Of a stretch of 64,000 nt of DNA, positions 16,174-24,500 are shown piece after piece. The position numbers and the translations under genes were made by a program. How positions within the stretch are numbered: the first letter of the stretch is position 1; the number at the start of each line of letters is the position of its first letter. The notes under the pieces were generated by a model that saw only the letters and a list, made by a program, of their open reading frames with translations, ran no database searches and was not told where the DNA came from. Location: contig CAWDDB010000005.1 in assembly GCA_963800975.1 (NCBI GenBank), forward strand, positions 186,001 through 250,000, in the 5' to 3' direction. Source of the stretch: JALYGY01 sp963800975. GTDB taxonomy: Bacteria; Actinomycetota; Rubrobacteria; Rubrobacterales; Rubrobacteraceae.

Positions 16174-17316
16174 CTAGGCGATTCCTATCGGCTTGAGCGC
16201 CGTACCGGCGGCCGCGCCCTTGATCTTGTTCACCCCGAGGACGTAGGCGAACTTGTATACCTGGTCCTTGGCCAGATCCTCCTGGTTGTGGTATTCGAGG
16301 ATGTGCACGCCCTGGCGCGCGAGCAGGTAGATGTGGACCGGGTTGAAGCTGGTCCCACCGTCGAGCTGCTCGCTCGGCGGCAGCTGCTCTATGCCGGAGG
16401 TGTCGGTGCCGACGGCCAGAGCGCCTTTCTCCTCGACGAGCCACTTCGCTCCGGAGACGGTCAGCCCGGCCGAGTCGGCCTTGGCGATCTCTTCGTGGTT
16501 CGCGCCCACGCCGTCGCCGTCCAGCCACACGCCCGCGGTGCCCGTGCGGACGAGAACGACGTCCAGGGGATCAATGTCCACGCCCTGGTCGTCGAGCGCG
16601 GCCTGTAGCCGGTCGGGCCCGATCCCGAAGCTCTCCGGCAGCGGGTCTTCTCCGACGCTGCCGGCCACGTCTATCATCGTGGCGGGTGCGACTATGGGGG
16701 GTATGGTGTCGGCGCCGAGCTTGAGGAGGCCGAAGTCGCCCTGGATCTCCTCGGAGCGGAGGCCGTTGTAGGCTTCGGGCGGGCTACCTTCGTAGATGTG
16801 GCCGAACGAGTCGATCTGGGTGGCGACGTTGTCGCTGATGAACAGGGCGTTGCTCGCCCACGTCGTGTTGAGCGAGTTGTCCTCCTCGCTGGTCACGAAA
16901 TCTAGGTCTTCCTGGGTGTTCAGGCCATCAGGCGAGCGGAAGGAGATGATCTCGCCGTAGTTGTGCCCCTCGAACTTGTAGCTGTTGCGGTCGTACATGA
17001 GGCCCAGGTCGTAGACCTTCCCTTCCTCGACCCGAGAGAGCGCCTTCAGGGTCAACTCCGGGCTGAGCTCGTTGAGGTTTCCGAGCTGGTCGTCGTCCCC
17101 CCAGACCCAGCCCCAACCGGTGCCCTGCTCCCACTGCTTTGGCTGCACAGCGCTCTGGGCGACGGCTGGCCTCTGTGTCCTGGGTGCTCCGAGCAGACCG
17201 ACCGCGGCCGCCGCCGTCAGACCGACCGCCCCTGCCTTCGCCAGGAAACCTCTGCGCGTCAGGTGTCCATTCTGGAAGTCGTCGACGAGTTGCCGGACGC
17301 GGTCCTCGCGTTGCAC
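16174..17316 (-). CDS. cyclase family protein (COG1878) with TAT signal
   Basis: A 380-residue exported protein of the metal-dependent hydrolase/cyclase family related to kynurenine formamidase. A twin-arginine signal is present (HLTRRGFLAKAGAVGLTAAA, cleavage near VAQSA). The metal motif appears as NVATQIDSFGHIY, the Q/D/GH version found in the longer members. Further family stretches are WGWVWGDDDQLGNLNEL, DVVLVRTGTAGVWLDG and the late FNPVHIYLLARQGVHILEY. The GTG at 17316 follows GAAAGGGG. The substrate is unknown; relatives open lactones or amides. It is convergent with the SnoaL fusion. Confidence 0.82.
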   Translation of the reverse strand: MQREDRVRQLVDDFQNGHLTRRGFLAKAGAVGLTAAAAVGLLGAPRTQRPAVAQSAVQPKQWEQGTGWGWVWGDDDQLGNLNELSPELTLKALSRVEEGKVYDLGLMYDRNSYKFEGHNYGEIISFRSPDGLNTQEDLDFVTSEEDNSLNTTWASNALFISDNVATQIDSFGHIYEGSPPEAYNGLRSEEIQGDFGLLKLGADTIPPIVAPATMIDVAGSVGEDPLPESFGIGPDRLQAALDDQGVDIDPLDVVLVRTGTAGVWLDGDGVGANHEEIAKADSAGLTVSGAKWLVEEKGALAVGTDTSGIEQLPPSEQLDGGTSFNPVHIYLLARQGVHILEYHNQEDLAKDQVYKFAYVLGVNKIKGAAAGTALKPIGIA

Positions 17317-17408
17317 GTCTATCCCCTTTCGTGGCGTATGCCCCACGTATACCTACCACGGTGCGGATCGCGTAAACACCGCGCCGGGTCAGCGCGCCCG
17401 CTCGCGGT

Positions 17409-17927
17409 CTAGCTGGGTGGGATGCTCTCGCCCGGGTCGTCCAGCAGACCGTGGCGAGCGTGCCAGTCCGCGAGCGACTCGTCGGGAAACCGCGGGAAGT
17501 GCCTCTCGGTCGGCCCAGACGGGACCTCGCACCACGGGGCGGCGAAATCGAGCAATATGTGGTCGCGCTCGGGTGCCTTCGGCAGCGGGGTATCGATGGC
17601 GGAGGCGAAGGGGTGCACCAGCTCGGGATAGGTAGGAGAGAATAGCCACAGGCAGCTCCCGCACAGCGCGCAGAAGTTGCGCTCCGCCTCGCTGGCCGGC
17701 ACCTCGTCCCGGTACCCCTGGTCGTAGAGCCTGGCGTTGTAGACGCGGATGCTCCCCCCGCCCTCGACCTCGAGGGTGTCGTAGAGCGCCCCGAGGTTTA
17801 TGGCGTACCCGCCGCCACCAGCCGTCTTGCGGCAGATGGAGCAGTAGCAGCGCATGAACGGGTACGGCTCGGGCGCCTCGACGCGGAACCTGACGGCCCT
17901 GCAATGACAGCTACCTTCGAGAAGCAT
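17409..17927 (-). CDS. GFA/CENP-V domain zinc protein
   Basis: A 172-residue protein of the glutathione-dependent formaldehyde-activating (GFA) superfamily. Zinc ligands are in place: C7 and C9 (GSCHCRAVRF), C27, C29 and C32 (RCYCSICRKTAGG) and C86 and C89 (NFCALCGSC). The family includes S-(hydroxymethyl)glutathione synthase but most members have no proven reaction, and actinobacteria generally use mycothiol, so a thiol-adduct role is only a guess. It follows sufU in the same direction with about 57 bases between and may be at the end of that transcript. Confidence 0.85.
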   Translation of the reverse strand: MLLEGSCHCRAVRFRVEAPEPYPFMRCYCSICRKTAGGGGYAINLGALYDTLEVEGGGSIRVYNARLYDQGYRDEVPASEAERNFCALCGSCLWLFSPTYPELVHPFASAIDTPLPKAPERDHILLDFAAPWCEVPSGPTERHFPRFPDESLADWHARHGLLDDPGESIPPS

Positions 17928-17984
17928 GTGACCTCCTCCGAGGCGTGTATCCTGCTGGCGCTTACGTACCCGGGAAGACGCGTG

Positions 17985-18395
17985 CTACTCTTCGAGGCCT
18001 CTCTGGAATGCGGTCCAGGCGAGGGTGGCGCAGCGGATGCGGTTGGGGGCCGTGATGATCGCCTTGAGCGCCGCGAGCTCGTCGAGATCGTCGTTCTTTT
18101 CCCCGGCGCGCATCATCTCCAGAAAAGAGGAGATCTCCGCCTCCGCCTCCCCCAGGCTCTTGCCCGCGAGGCGCTCGGTCAGCATCGAAGCCGACGCCAG
18201 GGAGATCGCGCACCCGCGTCCCGTAAAGCTCACCTCGACAACCCGGCCGTCTTGCAGCCTGGCGTAGACCGTGACCTCGTCACCGCATAGCGGGTTTAGC
18301 AGATGCTCCACGAGGTCCGCGTCCTGGAGCTCCCCCCGGTTACGCGGGCGACGGTAATGGTCGAGGACGATCTCTTTGTGAAGGTCCTGCATCAT
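17985..18395 (-). CDS. sufU: SufU iron-sulfur scaffold / sulfur-transfer protein
   Basis: A 136-residue SufU. The three conserved cysteines are C37 in NPLCGDE, C62 in GRGCAIS and C122 in RIRCATLAW, with the SufU-specific insertion between the last two. SufU accepts persulfide sulfur from the desulfurase SufS through a zinc site and passes it to SufBCD. It lies 47 bases after the Rieske gene. A TACAAT box nine bases before the ATG suggests it can also be transcribed separately. No sufS lies in the cluster, so its sulfur donor must be encoded elsewhere. Confidence 0.92.
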   Translation of the reverse strand: MMQDLHKEIVLDHYRRPRNRGELQDADLVEHLLNPLCGDEVTVYARLQDGRVVEVSFTGRGCAISLASASMLTERLAGKSLGEAEAEISSFLEMMRAGEKNDDLDELAALKAIITAPNRIRCATLAWTAFQRGLEE

Positions 18396-18404
18396 CGCCG
18401 GAAG

Positions 18405-18410
18405 ATTGTA
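18405..18410 (-). promoter_or_regulatory. candidate internal -10 box before sufU
   Basis: TACAAT on the minus strand, nine bases before the ATG at 18395; it would permit a near-leaderless sufU message separate from the operon. Confidence 0.35.
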
Positions 18411-18442
18411 GCAGTTGGGCCGAAGGGTACGCCGGGGTCAAC

Positions 18443-18799
18443 TTACCTCCTGCGGCGCCTCCTGCCCATGGTCGGGCTTACGTTCGCCTCGCTAAGCGCC
18501 ACGTAGACGTCGTCGCCCTCTACCCTCACCTCGTGTCTGGGTACGGGCTTTATGGCGGGCAGGGTCAGGGCCTTCCCCGTGGTAACGTCGAACTTGGCGC
18601 CGTGGCGCGGGCACTTGATCTGGGTACCGATCAGCTCCCCCTGGTCCAGCGGCCCGGCGTCGTGGGTGCAGACGTCCTCGATGGCGTAGAGTTCGCCGCC
18701 TACGTTGCAGAGGGCGACCCTGTGCCCTTCGACCTCGTAGACCCCTACCTCGCCGGGGGTGACGTCCCCGACCTTCCCTATCTTGTGGAATTCGGCCAT
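18443..18799 (-). CDS. Rieske-type [2Fe-2S] ferredoxin
   Basis: A 118-residue Rieske ferredoxin. Cluster ligands are C44 and H46 (VCTHDAGPL) and C63 and H66 (CPRHGAKFDV). The usual fold strands ALCNVGGELYAIED and ALTLPAIKPVPRHEV surround them. The C-terminus ends in a run of six Arg, which is unusual and could mediate docking to an acidic partner or to nucleic acid. It begins four bases after sufD, inside the SUF cluster, where such a ferredoxin may supply electrons for cluster assembly or be an early client. Related to the small subunits of ring-hydroxylating oxygenases, but no oxygenase is near. Confidence 0.9.
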   Translation of the reverse strand: MAEFHKIGKVGDVTPGEVGVYEVEGHRVALCNVGGELYAIEDVCTHDAGPLDQGELIGTQIKCPRHGAKFDVTTGKALTLPAIKPVPRHEVRVEGDDVYVALSEANVSPTMGRRRRRR

Positions 18800-18803
18800 G
18801 TGC

Positions 18804-20165
18804 CTAGGCCACTCGCTCCTCGAAGCCGAGCCCGATCTTGCCTTCTATCGCCCGGTCCAGCTTCTCCTTGAGCCCCTTGAAGGGTATGCGGCTCGTGACC
18901 TCGCCGAAAAAGCCGAAGACCACGAGCTTCTCGGCCTCCGGTCTGGGGATGCCGCGGCTCATCAGATAGAAGAGGTCCGTGGCGTCGACCTGCCCCGTGG
19001 TCGAGCCGTGCGAGCACTTGACGTCGTCGGCCATGATCTCCAGGTTCGGCAAACTCACGGCCATCGCCTCGTCTGTGCCGAGTATGAGGTTCCGGTTGGT
19101 CTGGTAGGCGTCCGTCTTCTGCGCCCCCGGCTCGACCCTGATGAGCCCGGAAAAGACCGCGAGCGACTCGTCCCTGAGGGCACCCTTGTACAGCAGGTCC
19201 GAGTGCGCGTTGGGGGCCAGGTGATCCTGCAAAGTGTGGTGGTCGAGGAGCTGGTTGGAGTCCGCGAAGTAGAGGCCCAGCATCTCGGAGTCGCTCCCTG
19301 GCGCCTCGAGTCCCGCCTCGACGTTGGTGCGGCTCAGTTCGGAGCCCAAAGAGACCACCAGGCTGTTTATGACGGCGTCCCTGCCGGTCGAGGAGCGGAT
19401 GGTGTTGAAGTGGAGCACGTTGCGCTCCCAGTTCTGCAACGAGACGTAATGCAAGTTCGCGCCCTGCCCGACGAAGAGCTCGACCGCGCCGTTGGAGAAG
19501 GCGGGCTCCCCGCCACCGGCCGAGGCGTACTCGTCTATGTAGGTGAGCGTGGCGCCCTCCTCGACCACGACAAGGGTGCGCGGCATTATGGCGCCGGTGC
19601 CGTCGAGCCAGCGGTAGCTCTGGATCGGGACCTCCACGTCCACCCCGCGCGGCACGTACAGGAACGAGCCACCGCTGAAAGCCGCCGCGCTCAGCGCCGC
19701 GAACTTGTCGTAGCCCTCAGGCACGAGCGCGAAGAGTCGATCCCTGACGAGATCGTCGTGCTCCCTGAGTGCGGTGTGCAGATCCGTAAACACGACTCCC
19801 TTGCGGGAGAGCTCCTCGTCGACCCGAAGCAGGGTCGTCTCGGAGTTGTGCTGCACGAGCAGCGCCGAGTTCTCCTCGCCCTCCTTAATGAGCCGCTGCA
19901 CGGCGTCCGGGAGATCGTCCTCCGAGGCCGCGTCTGGGCTGGAGGCGTAGGGGACGAAGTCCTCCACCCTCACGTCGGAGATGTCCGTGTAGCGCCAGGC
20001 CTCGTCGCGCATCGTCGGCATCGGAGTCTCCTCGAAGACGCGCCACGCCTCGAGGCGCCTCTCGGTCAGCCACGCGGGCTCGTCCTTGAACGCCGAGAGC
20101 GCCTTTACGGTCTCGGCGCTGACCCCCCTGCTCTTTAGAACCTCCGGCACGCCGTTCGTGCTCAT
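18804..20165 (-). CDS. sufD: SufD, Fe-S assembly scaffold subunit
   Basis: A 453-residue SufD-type protein of the SufB/SufD family. The C-terminal half forms the beta-helix core, with FLYVPRGVDVEVPIQ, LVVVEEGATLTYIDEY, DDVKCSHGSTTGQ and LFYLMSRGIPRPEAEKL, the last two being the usual end-domain signatures. SufD pairs with SufB in the SufBC2D scaffold and helps iron entry. AGAAGGGTGATAC gives a good ribosome binding site. It is separated from sufB by a strong rho-independent terminator, so its level may be set independently of sufCB. Confidence 0.93.
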   Translation of the reverse strand: MSTNGVPEVLKSRGVSAETVKALSAFKDEPAWLTERRLEAWRVFEETPMPTMRDEAWRYTDISDVRVEDFVPYASSPDAASEDDLPDAVQRLIKEGEENSALLVQHNSETTLLRVDEELSRKGVVFTDLHTALREHDDLVRDRLFALVPEGYDKFAALSAAAFSGGSFLYVPRGVDVEVPIQSYRWLDGTGAIMPRTLVVVEEGATLTYIDEYASAGGGEPAFSNGAVELFVGQGANLHYVSLQNWERNVLHFNTIRSSTGRDAVINSLVVSLGSELSRTNVEAGLEAPGSDSEMLGLYFADSNQLLDHHTLQDHLAPNAHSDLLYKGALRDESLAVFSGLIRVEPGAQKTDAYQTNRNLILGTDEAMAVSLPNLEIMADDVKCSHGSTTGQVDATDLFYLMSRGIPRPEAEKLVVFGFFGEVTSRIPFKGLKEKLDRAIEGKIGLGFEERVA

Positions 20166-20181
20166 GTATCACCCTTCTCTC

Positions 20182-20214
20182 AAAAAACGGGGGCGGGCTC
20201 CCTGGCCCGCCCCC
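20182..20214 (-). terminator. intrinsic terminator between sufB and sufD
   Basis: Read on the minus strand, the hairpin GGGGGCGGGC / GCCCGCCCCC with a 6-base loop (20189-20214) is followed by GTTTTTT (20182-20188). The 10-bp GC-only stem and T-run make a textbook terminator. It lies inside the operon, between the sufB stop and the sufD ribosome binding site, so it may act as an attenuator or set an unequal subunit ratio. Confidence 0.8.
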
Positions 20215-20248
20215 ACCAAACATGCTCTGCGACTATCGGATTCGGGCC

Positions 20249-21661
20249 CTAGCCGACCGAGCCCTCCATCTCGAGTTGGATCAGGCGGTTCAGCTCTATG
20301 GCGTACTCGAGCGGGAGCTCCTTGGCTATGGGCTCGATGAAGCCGTTGACGACCATCGCCATAGCCTCTTCCTCGGAGAGCCCGCGGCTCATGAGGTAGA
20401 AGAGCTGGTCCTCGCCGACCTTGGAGACCGTGGCCTCGTGCTCGGTGTTGACCTTCTTCTCCTCGATCTCGATGTACGGGTACGTGTCCGTCCGCGCCTT
20501 CTCGTCGAGCAAGAGCGCGTCGCACTCGACCCGGCTCTTGGAGCCCACGGCCCCCTCGTGCACCTTCAAGAGGCCACGGTAGGTGGACCGGCCCGTTCCC
20601 TTGGAGATGGACTTGGAGGTGATGAGGCTAGAGGTATTCGGCGCCGCGTGGACTACCTTGCCGCCCGCGTCCTGGTGCTGACCGTCGCCAGCGTAGGCGA
20701 CCGAGAGGATCTCGCCCCTGGCCCCCTCGCCCATCAGGTAGACCGCCGGGTATTTCATCGTCAGCTTGGACCCAAGGTTGCCGTCCACCCACTCGACGGT
20801 GGCGTTCTCCTCGGCCACGGCCCTCTTCGTAACCAGGTTGTAGGTGTTGTGCGACCAGTTCTGGATCGTCGAGTACCTTATGCGGGCGTTCGGCTTGGCT
20901 ATAAGCTCGACGACCGCGGAGTGGAGCGAGTTCGTGGTGTACGTCGGGGCGGTGCAGCCCTCGATGTAGTGCACGTAGGAGCCCTCGTCCGCGATGATGA
21001 GCGTCCGCTCGAACTGGCCCATGTTCTCCGCGTTGATGCGGAAGTACGCCTGCAGCGGGATGTCGATGTGGACACCGGGCGGCACGTAAACGAACGACCC
21101 GCCGGACCAGACCGCGCTGTTGAGCGCCGCGAACTTGTTGTCGTCCGGTGGAATGATCGTCCCGAAGTACTCGCGCACGAGGTCCTCGTGCTCGCGCAGG
21201 CCCCCGTCCATGTCCATGAACACGACGCCGGCCTTCTCCCACTCTTCCTTGAGGGAGTGGTAGACGACCTCGGACTCGTACTGGGCACCGACGCCCGCCA
21301 GGATCTCGCGCTCCGCCTGCGGGATGCCGAGCTTGTCGAAGGTGTTCTTGATGTCGGAAGGCACGTCGTCCCACGACCGGCCCTGGTTCTCCATCGGCCT
21401 GATGTAATAGTAGATGTCGTCGAAGTCCAACTGGCTAAGGTCGCCGCCCCACTGGGGAGTGGGTCTCCCAAAGAACGCCTCAAGCGCGTTCAGGCGGAAC
21501 TCGAGCATCCACTCGGGCTCGTTCTTGTGCTTGGAGATCATGGCGACGATCTCCGGGTCGATACCCTTCCTCGGGGTCTTGAAGAAGTACTCCTCAGGGT
21601 CGTGGAACCCGTACTTGTACTCTTCGAGCCCGAGCTCTTGGATAGTCTTGTCTTCGGGCAT
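20249..21661 (-). CDS. sufB: SufB, Fe-S assembly scaffold subunit
   Basis: A 470-residue SufB, the core scaffold on which the cluster forms. Family stretches are KYGFHDPEEYFFKTPRKG, FVYVPPGVHIDIPLQAYFRI, NMGQFERTLIIADEGS, VHYIEGCTAPTYTTNSLHSA (with the conserved Cys), NLGSKLTMKYPAVYL, and DQLFYLMSRGLSEEEAM near the end. The ATG at 21661 has AAAGGAGG directly upstream; the frame open to 21697 overlaps sufC. It lies 13 bases after sufC. Confidence 0.95.
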   Translation of the reverse strand: MPEDKTIQELGLEEYKYGFHDPEEYFFKTPRKGIDPEIVAMISKHKNEPEWMLEFRLNALEAFFGRPTPQWGGDLSQLDFDDIYYYIRPMENQGRSWDDVPSDIKNTFDKLGIPQAEREILAGVGAQYESEVVYHSLKEEWEKAGVVFMDMDGGLREHEDLVREYFGTIIPPDDNKFAALNSAVWSGGSFVYVPPGVHIDIPLQAYFRINAENMGQFERTLIIADEGSYVHYIEGCTAPTYTTNSLHSAVVELIAKPNARIRYSTIQNWSHNTYNLVTKRAVAEENATVEWVDGNLGSKLTMKYPAVYLMGEGARGEILSVAYAGDGQHQDAGGKVVHAAPNTSSLITSKSISKGTGRSTYRGLLKVHEGAVGSKSRVECDALLLDEKARTDTYPYIEIEEKKVNTEHEATVSKVGEDQLFYLMSRGLSEEEAMAMVVNGFIEPIAKELPLEYAIELNRLIQLEMEGSVG

Positions 21662-21674
21662 TCCCTCTCCTCCT

Positions 21675-22427
21675 TTAGGTCTGAGCGCCGGCGCCAAACT
21701 CCTGCCGAACCCAGTCGTAGCCCTTGTCCTCGAGCACGTCGGCTAGCTCCCTGCCGCCCGAGGTAACCAGCCGGCCGTCGAGCATGACGTGGACCCTATC
21801 CGGCTCGATGTATCTGAGGATTCTCTGGTAGTGCGTGATGATGACCGCGCTGAACTCCGGCCCGCGCAGCTCGTTGACGCCCCGCGCGACGACCTGCAAC
21901 GCGTCGATGTCCAATCCCGAGTCGGTCTCGTCCATGATGGCGATCCTGGGGTCGAGCATGAGCATCTGCAGGATCTCGTTCCGCTTCTTCTCGCCGCCGG
22001 AGAAGCCCTCGTTGAGGTACCGCTCGGCGAACTTGGGGTCCATCCGCATGACTTCCATCTTCTCGTGCAGGAGCCTGTACATCTCCATCGGGGAGAGCTG
22101 CTCCTCGCGCACCGAGTTGACCGCGGTGCGCAGGAAGTTGGCAACGGAGACCCCCGGCACCTCGCTCGGGTACTGGAAGGCGAGGAACATACCAAGCTTG
22201 GCCCGCTCGTCGGCCTCCAGCTCTAGTACGTCCTCGTCCTCGAAGGTAACCGACCCGCCGGTGACCTCGTAGCGAGGGTGACCCATGAGCACGTTCGCTA
22301 GCGTGCTCTTCCCCGAGCCGTTCGGGCCCATGATCGCGTGGATCTCGCCCTTCCCGACCTCGAGGTCGAGCCCCTTCACTATCTCGTTGCCGTCGATCTC
22401 GACGTGCAGATTCTCTACCTTTAGCAT
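21675..22427 (-). CDS. sufC: SufC, Fe-S assembly ATPase
   Basis: A 250-residue ABC-type ATPase that drives the SufBC2D complex. Walker A is GPNGSGKST, the signature motif FSGGEKKRNE and Walker B IAIMDETDSGLD, the last with the SufC-specific extra residues. It is the first gene of the cluster (sufC, sufB, sufD, Rieske, sufU). I chose the ATG at 22427, which has GAGGGG five bases upstream, over a GTG four codons earlier. An AT-rich upstream region with a palindrome at 22515-22528 probably holds the promoter. Confidence 0.95.
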   Translation of the reverse strand: MLKVENLHVEIDGNEIVKGLDLEVGKGEIHAIMGPNGSGKSTLANVLMGHPRYEVTGGSVTFEDEDVLELEADERAKLGMFLAFQYPSEVPGVSVANFLRTAVNSVREEQLSPMEMYRLLHEKMEVMRMDPKFAERYLNEGFSGGEKKRNEILQMLMLDPRIAIMDETDSGLDIDALQVVARGVNELRGPEFSAVIITHYQRILRYIEPDRVHVMLDGRLVTSGGRELADVLEDKGYDWVRQEFGAGAQT

Positions 22428-22514
22428 CGAACCCCTCACGCTCGCGCGCAGTTATCCCAATTTGCTACATTGCAAGGCTATTTAATCACAGCATCCTACC
22501 CCTCACAACGAGGC

Positions 22515-22528
22515 GTGATCTAGATCAA
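22515..22528. promoter_or_regulatory. FNR/CRP-like palindrome upstream of sufC
   Basis: The 12-bp perfect palindrome TGATCTAGATCA, read as TTGATCTAGATCAC on the minus strand, matches the CRP/FNR-type pattern TTGAT-N4-ATCAA in all but one position. It lies about 90 bases before the sufC start in an AT-rich stretch, where a redox- or oxygen-sensing regulator of Fe-S assembly would be expected. No regulator gene is adjacent. Confidence 0.45.
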
Positions 22529-22694
22529 TAACCTTTCTTGATATGCCCGAAACCAGCCATTCCTAAACGGTTTTCGATCCTCGGATGCCCGACGATAGGC
22601 CAAGTTGCGAGCCGTTGTCATCAGGGAAGGTCCAGTGGGTGCTTGTAACACCAGAACGGGGCTTTGTTGGGAGCCGTTCCCGATAAGGCGGCGA

Positions 22695-23561
22695 TCAGGG
22701 GCGGTCGAAGACGGCCTGAACGATGGAGATCCTGCGCTCCTCCAGGTTACGCGCCTGGTTTCGGAATATGGCGGCGGCGTCGGCGCCGAACAACAGGTTG
22801 AGGCGGAGTGGTGGGTTTTCGGGTGTGTTTGCGGGTGGTCGTTGCTGAAGCCATTCGGAGGCCGGGGCCGTTTCGTCCGCCCACAGAAGCTCCTCGAAGC
22901 CGGCGGCGGAGATCAGGGCCCGGATCTCCTCTGGGGGTCGGAGGTGGCTGATCGAGGGATCCCGCGCCCACGGGACCGGAAAATGGGTGGGGGAGACGGG
23001 GCCGGCCATGATCTCGTGCAGCGCCAGGCGCCCGCCGGGGCGCAACACGCGGTGGATCTCCGCGTAGAGTCCTTCTTTGTCCGCGATGTTCATGGAGGAG
23101 TGCTGGGTCCACGCCGCGTCGAAGGCGCCGTCCTGGTAGGGCATGTCGAGGGCGCTGCCCTGTCTAAAGGAGACGGAGTCGCTCAGGCCGATGCGGGAGG
23201 TAAGGGTTTCGCCCGCGCGGCAGAATTCCTCGGTGAGGTCGAGTACCTCCACCGTGCAACCGAACTCGCTGGCGAGGGTGCGTGCCGGACCGCCCAGGCC
23301 GCCGCCGACGTCGAGCAGCCGCATACCGGTCGTGATGCCGGCGCGACGCGCGAGGTCAAGGGTCGCTTTCCTGCCGCCCGTGTGGAACTGGTCCACCGGA
23401 GCCAGATCCTCCACGTCGAGCGCGTCAACGTCCTTACCTTCTGCGCGCAGGGCCTCGAGGATCCTCGCGGCGAGGTCGCCGCTTCCGTAGTGATCGCTGA
23501 CCGACCGATCGTCGGGCGGTCCGAGGCCGCCCGACGGTCTCTCCTCTCTGCGGATCGCCAC
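22695..23561 (-). CDS. class I SAM-dependent methyltransferase
   Basis: A 288-residue methyltransferase. Motif I is LLDVGGGLGGPARTLA near residue 84, the acidic loop is VEVLDLTEEFCRAG, and the later motifs are FDAAWTQHSSMNI and VLRPGGRLALHEIM. The N-terminal region (VSDHYGSGDLAARILEAL, LAPVDQFHTGGRKATLDLA) resembles sarcosine/dimethylglycine and other small-molecule N-methyltransferases. The GTG has a TATGAT box six bases upstream, so it may be leaderless and transcribed apart from the cupin gene before it. It is the last gene of a sigma factor, NTF2, cupin, methyltransferase series. Confidence 0.8.
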   Translation of the reverse strand: MAIRREERPSGGLGPPDDRSVSDHYGSGDLAARILEALRAEGKDVDALDVEDLAPVDQFHTGGRKATLDLARRAGITTGMRLLDVGGGLGGPARTLASEFGCTVEVLDLTEEFCRAGETLTSRIGLSDSVSFRQGSALDMPYQDGAFDAAWTQHSSMNIADKEGLYAEIHRVLRPGGRLALHEIMAGPVSPTHFPVPWARDPSISHLRPPEEIRALISAAGFEELLWADETAPASEWLQQRPPANTPENPPLRLNLLFGADAAAIFRNQARNLEERRISIVQAVFDRP

Positions 23562-23567
23562 GCGCCC

Positions 23568-23573
23568 ATCATA
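23568..23573 (-). promoter_or_regulatory. candidate -10 box, leaderless methyltransferase
   Basis: TATGAT on the minus strand, six bases before the GTG at 23561. Confidence 0.4.
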
Positions 23574-23644
23574 CTAGTTGTGCGGGTTGGCGCACCGCTG
23601 GATCCGGGATGGCACCGACGGTTTGCGATGCCCCTGTTCCCTGC

Positions 23645-24019
23645 CTACCCCGGTTGCATCGCCTCGAAGTTGCGGGTGGCTACCTCCATTGTCTTCTGGT
23701 ACTCATCCCTGGGGCTGAACTCGACGATCTCGGTGCCGGCCTCCATAACCGGCGCATGGCCCGGCTCCATGTAGTATGCGTCGCCCGCATCGACGACCTC
23801 CTCGCGGTCGGCGTAGCGCACCCTCAAGCGGCCCTTGAGAACAAAACCGTAATGCGGGCACTGGCACATGTCGTCGGGCAACCCCTTGAGCAGCGGCGAG
23901 ACGTCGAACTCCTCGTTAAACGTCTCGAAGCCGACGTGCATCTCGCCCCACTCGGCCTCCCTGATGACCGCCGCCTCCGACGCTATGGTCGCCGCAACCT
24001 CTTCCTTCGATCCCCGCAT
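23645..24019 (-). CDS. cupin-domain protein
   Basis: A 124-residue single-domain cupin. The first motif region reads QCPHYGFVLKGRLRVRYADRE and the second is around GDAYYMEPGHAPVMEAG, with His, His and Glu candidates for a metal site although the pattern is less regular than in classical cupins. It may bind or isomerise a small acid. GAGAGGAGG precedes the ATG. It lies 25 bases after the NTF2 gene and is probably cotranscribed with it and with the ECF sigma factor. Confidence 0.72.
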   Translation of the reverse strand: MRGSKEEVAATIASEAAVIREAEWGEMHVGFETFNEEFDVSPLLKGLPDDMCQCPHYGFVLKGRLRVRYADREEVVDAGDAYYMEPGHAPVMEAGTEIVEFSPRDEYQKTMEVATRNFEAMQPG

Positions 24020-24044
24020 CTGCCTGCCTCCTCTCGATCTTCGC

Positions 24045-24407
24045 CTACTCGTCCCAGGCTTCGACGGTTACGTGGCGGGAGATCTCGCCTTCTCGCACCT
24101 CCAGCGTCGTCGCGGCGAGCACCCTGGTCCCGTCCGGGTACTCGCACGCCTGTTGAAACGCCACGCGCTCCTCGCCAACGACCTCGTTCTCGATGCGGTG
24201 CTTGATGTCCCGGCCGCAGACGTCGCGCAGGTGCTCGGAGATCTCCGTCTTGCCGCTAAGCACCAGCGGCGAACTCGGCGGGTTGTCCTTGCTGATCAGG
24301 CGCAGCACAGCGTCGTCAGCGTAGAAGCCGGCGAGCGCTTCGGCGTCTTTGCGTTCGTCCGCACGGCGCAGGGCCTCGAAGTCGATGGCGGTCTTCTGCA
24401 TGGTCAC
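24045..24407 (-). CDS. NTF2-like (SnoaL family) protein
   Basis: A 120-residue NTF2-fold protein: an N-terminal helix (DFEALRRADERKDAEALAGFY), the ADDAVLRLISKDNPP strand, LSGKTEISEHLRDVCGRDIKH, then strands VAFQQACEYPDGTRVLAATTLEV. AAGGAGGGA precedes the GTG start. It lies directly downstream of an ECF sigma factor whose own C-terminus carries an NTF2-like domain, so the two may bind the same ligand or one may modify the signal sensed by the other. This is inference. Confidence 0.75.
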   Translation of the reverse strand: MTMQKTAIDFEALRRADERKDAEALAGFYADDAVLRLISKDNPPSSPLVLSGKTEISEHLRDVCGRDIKHRIENEVVGEERVAFQQACEYPDGTRVLAATTLEVREGEISRHVTVEAWDE

Positions 24408-24500
24408 GGCGTGTCCCTCCTTCTTATTCGGGTCGAGATCGCGGCACTCGGTAGCCCAGCCCCTGGCCGGTCTTCATCGGGTTCCGATTCTTCCTCCTTG

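Noticed and set aside
18759..20138. Plus-strand open frame (459 codons) opposite sufD
   Set aside because: Shadow of sufD; no domain and no start signal.
20222..21766. Long plus-strand open frame (514 codons) opposite sufB and sufC
   Set aside because: It is the antisense frame of two certain genes; its composition follows their codon bias and it has no ribosome binding site or recognisable domain.
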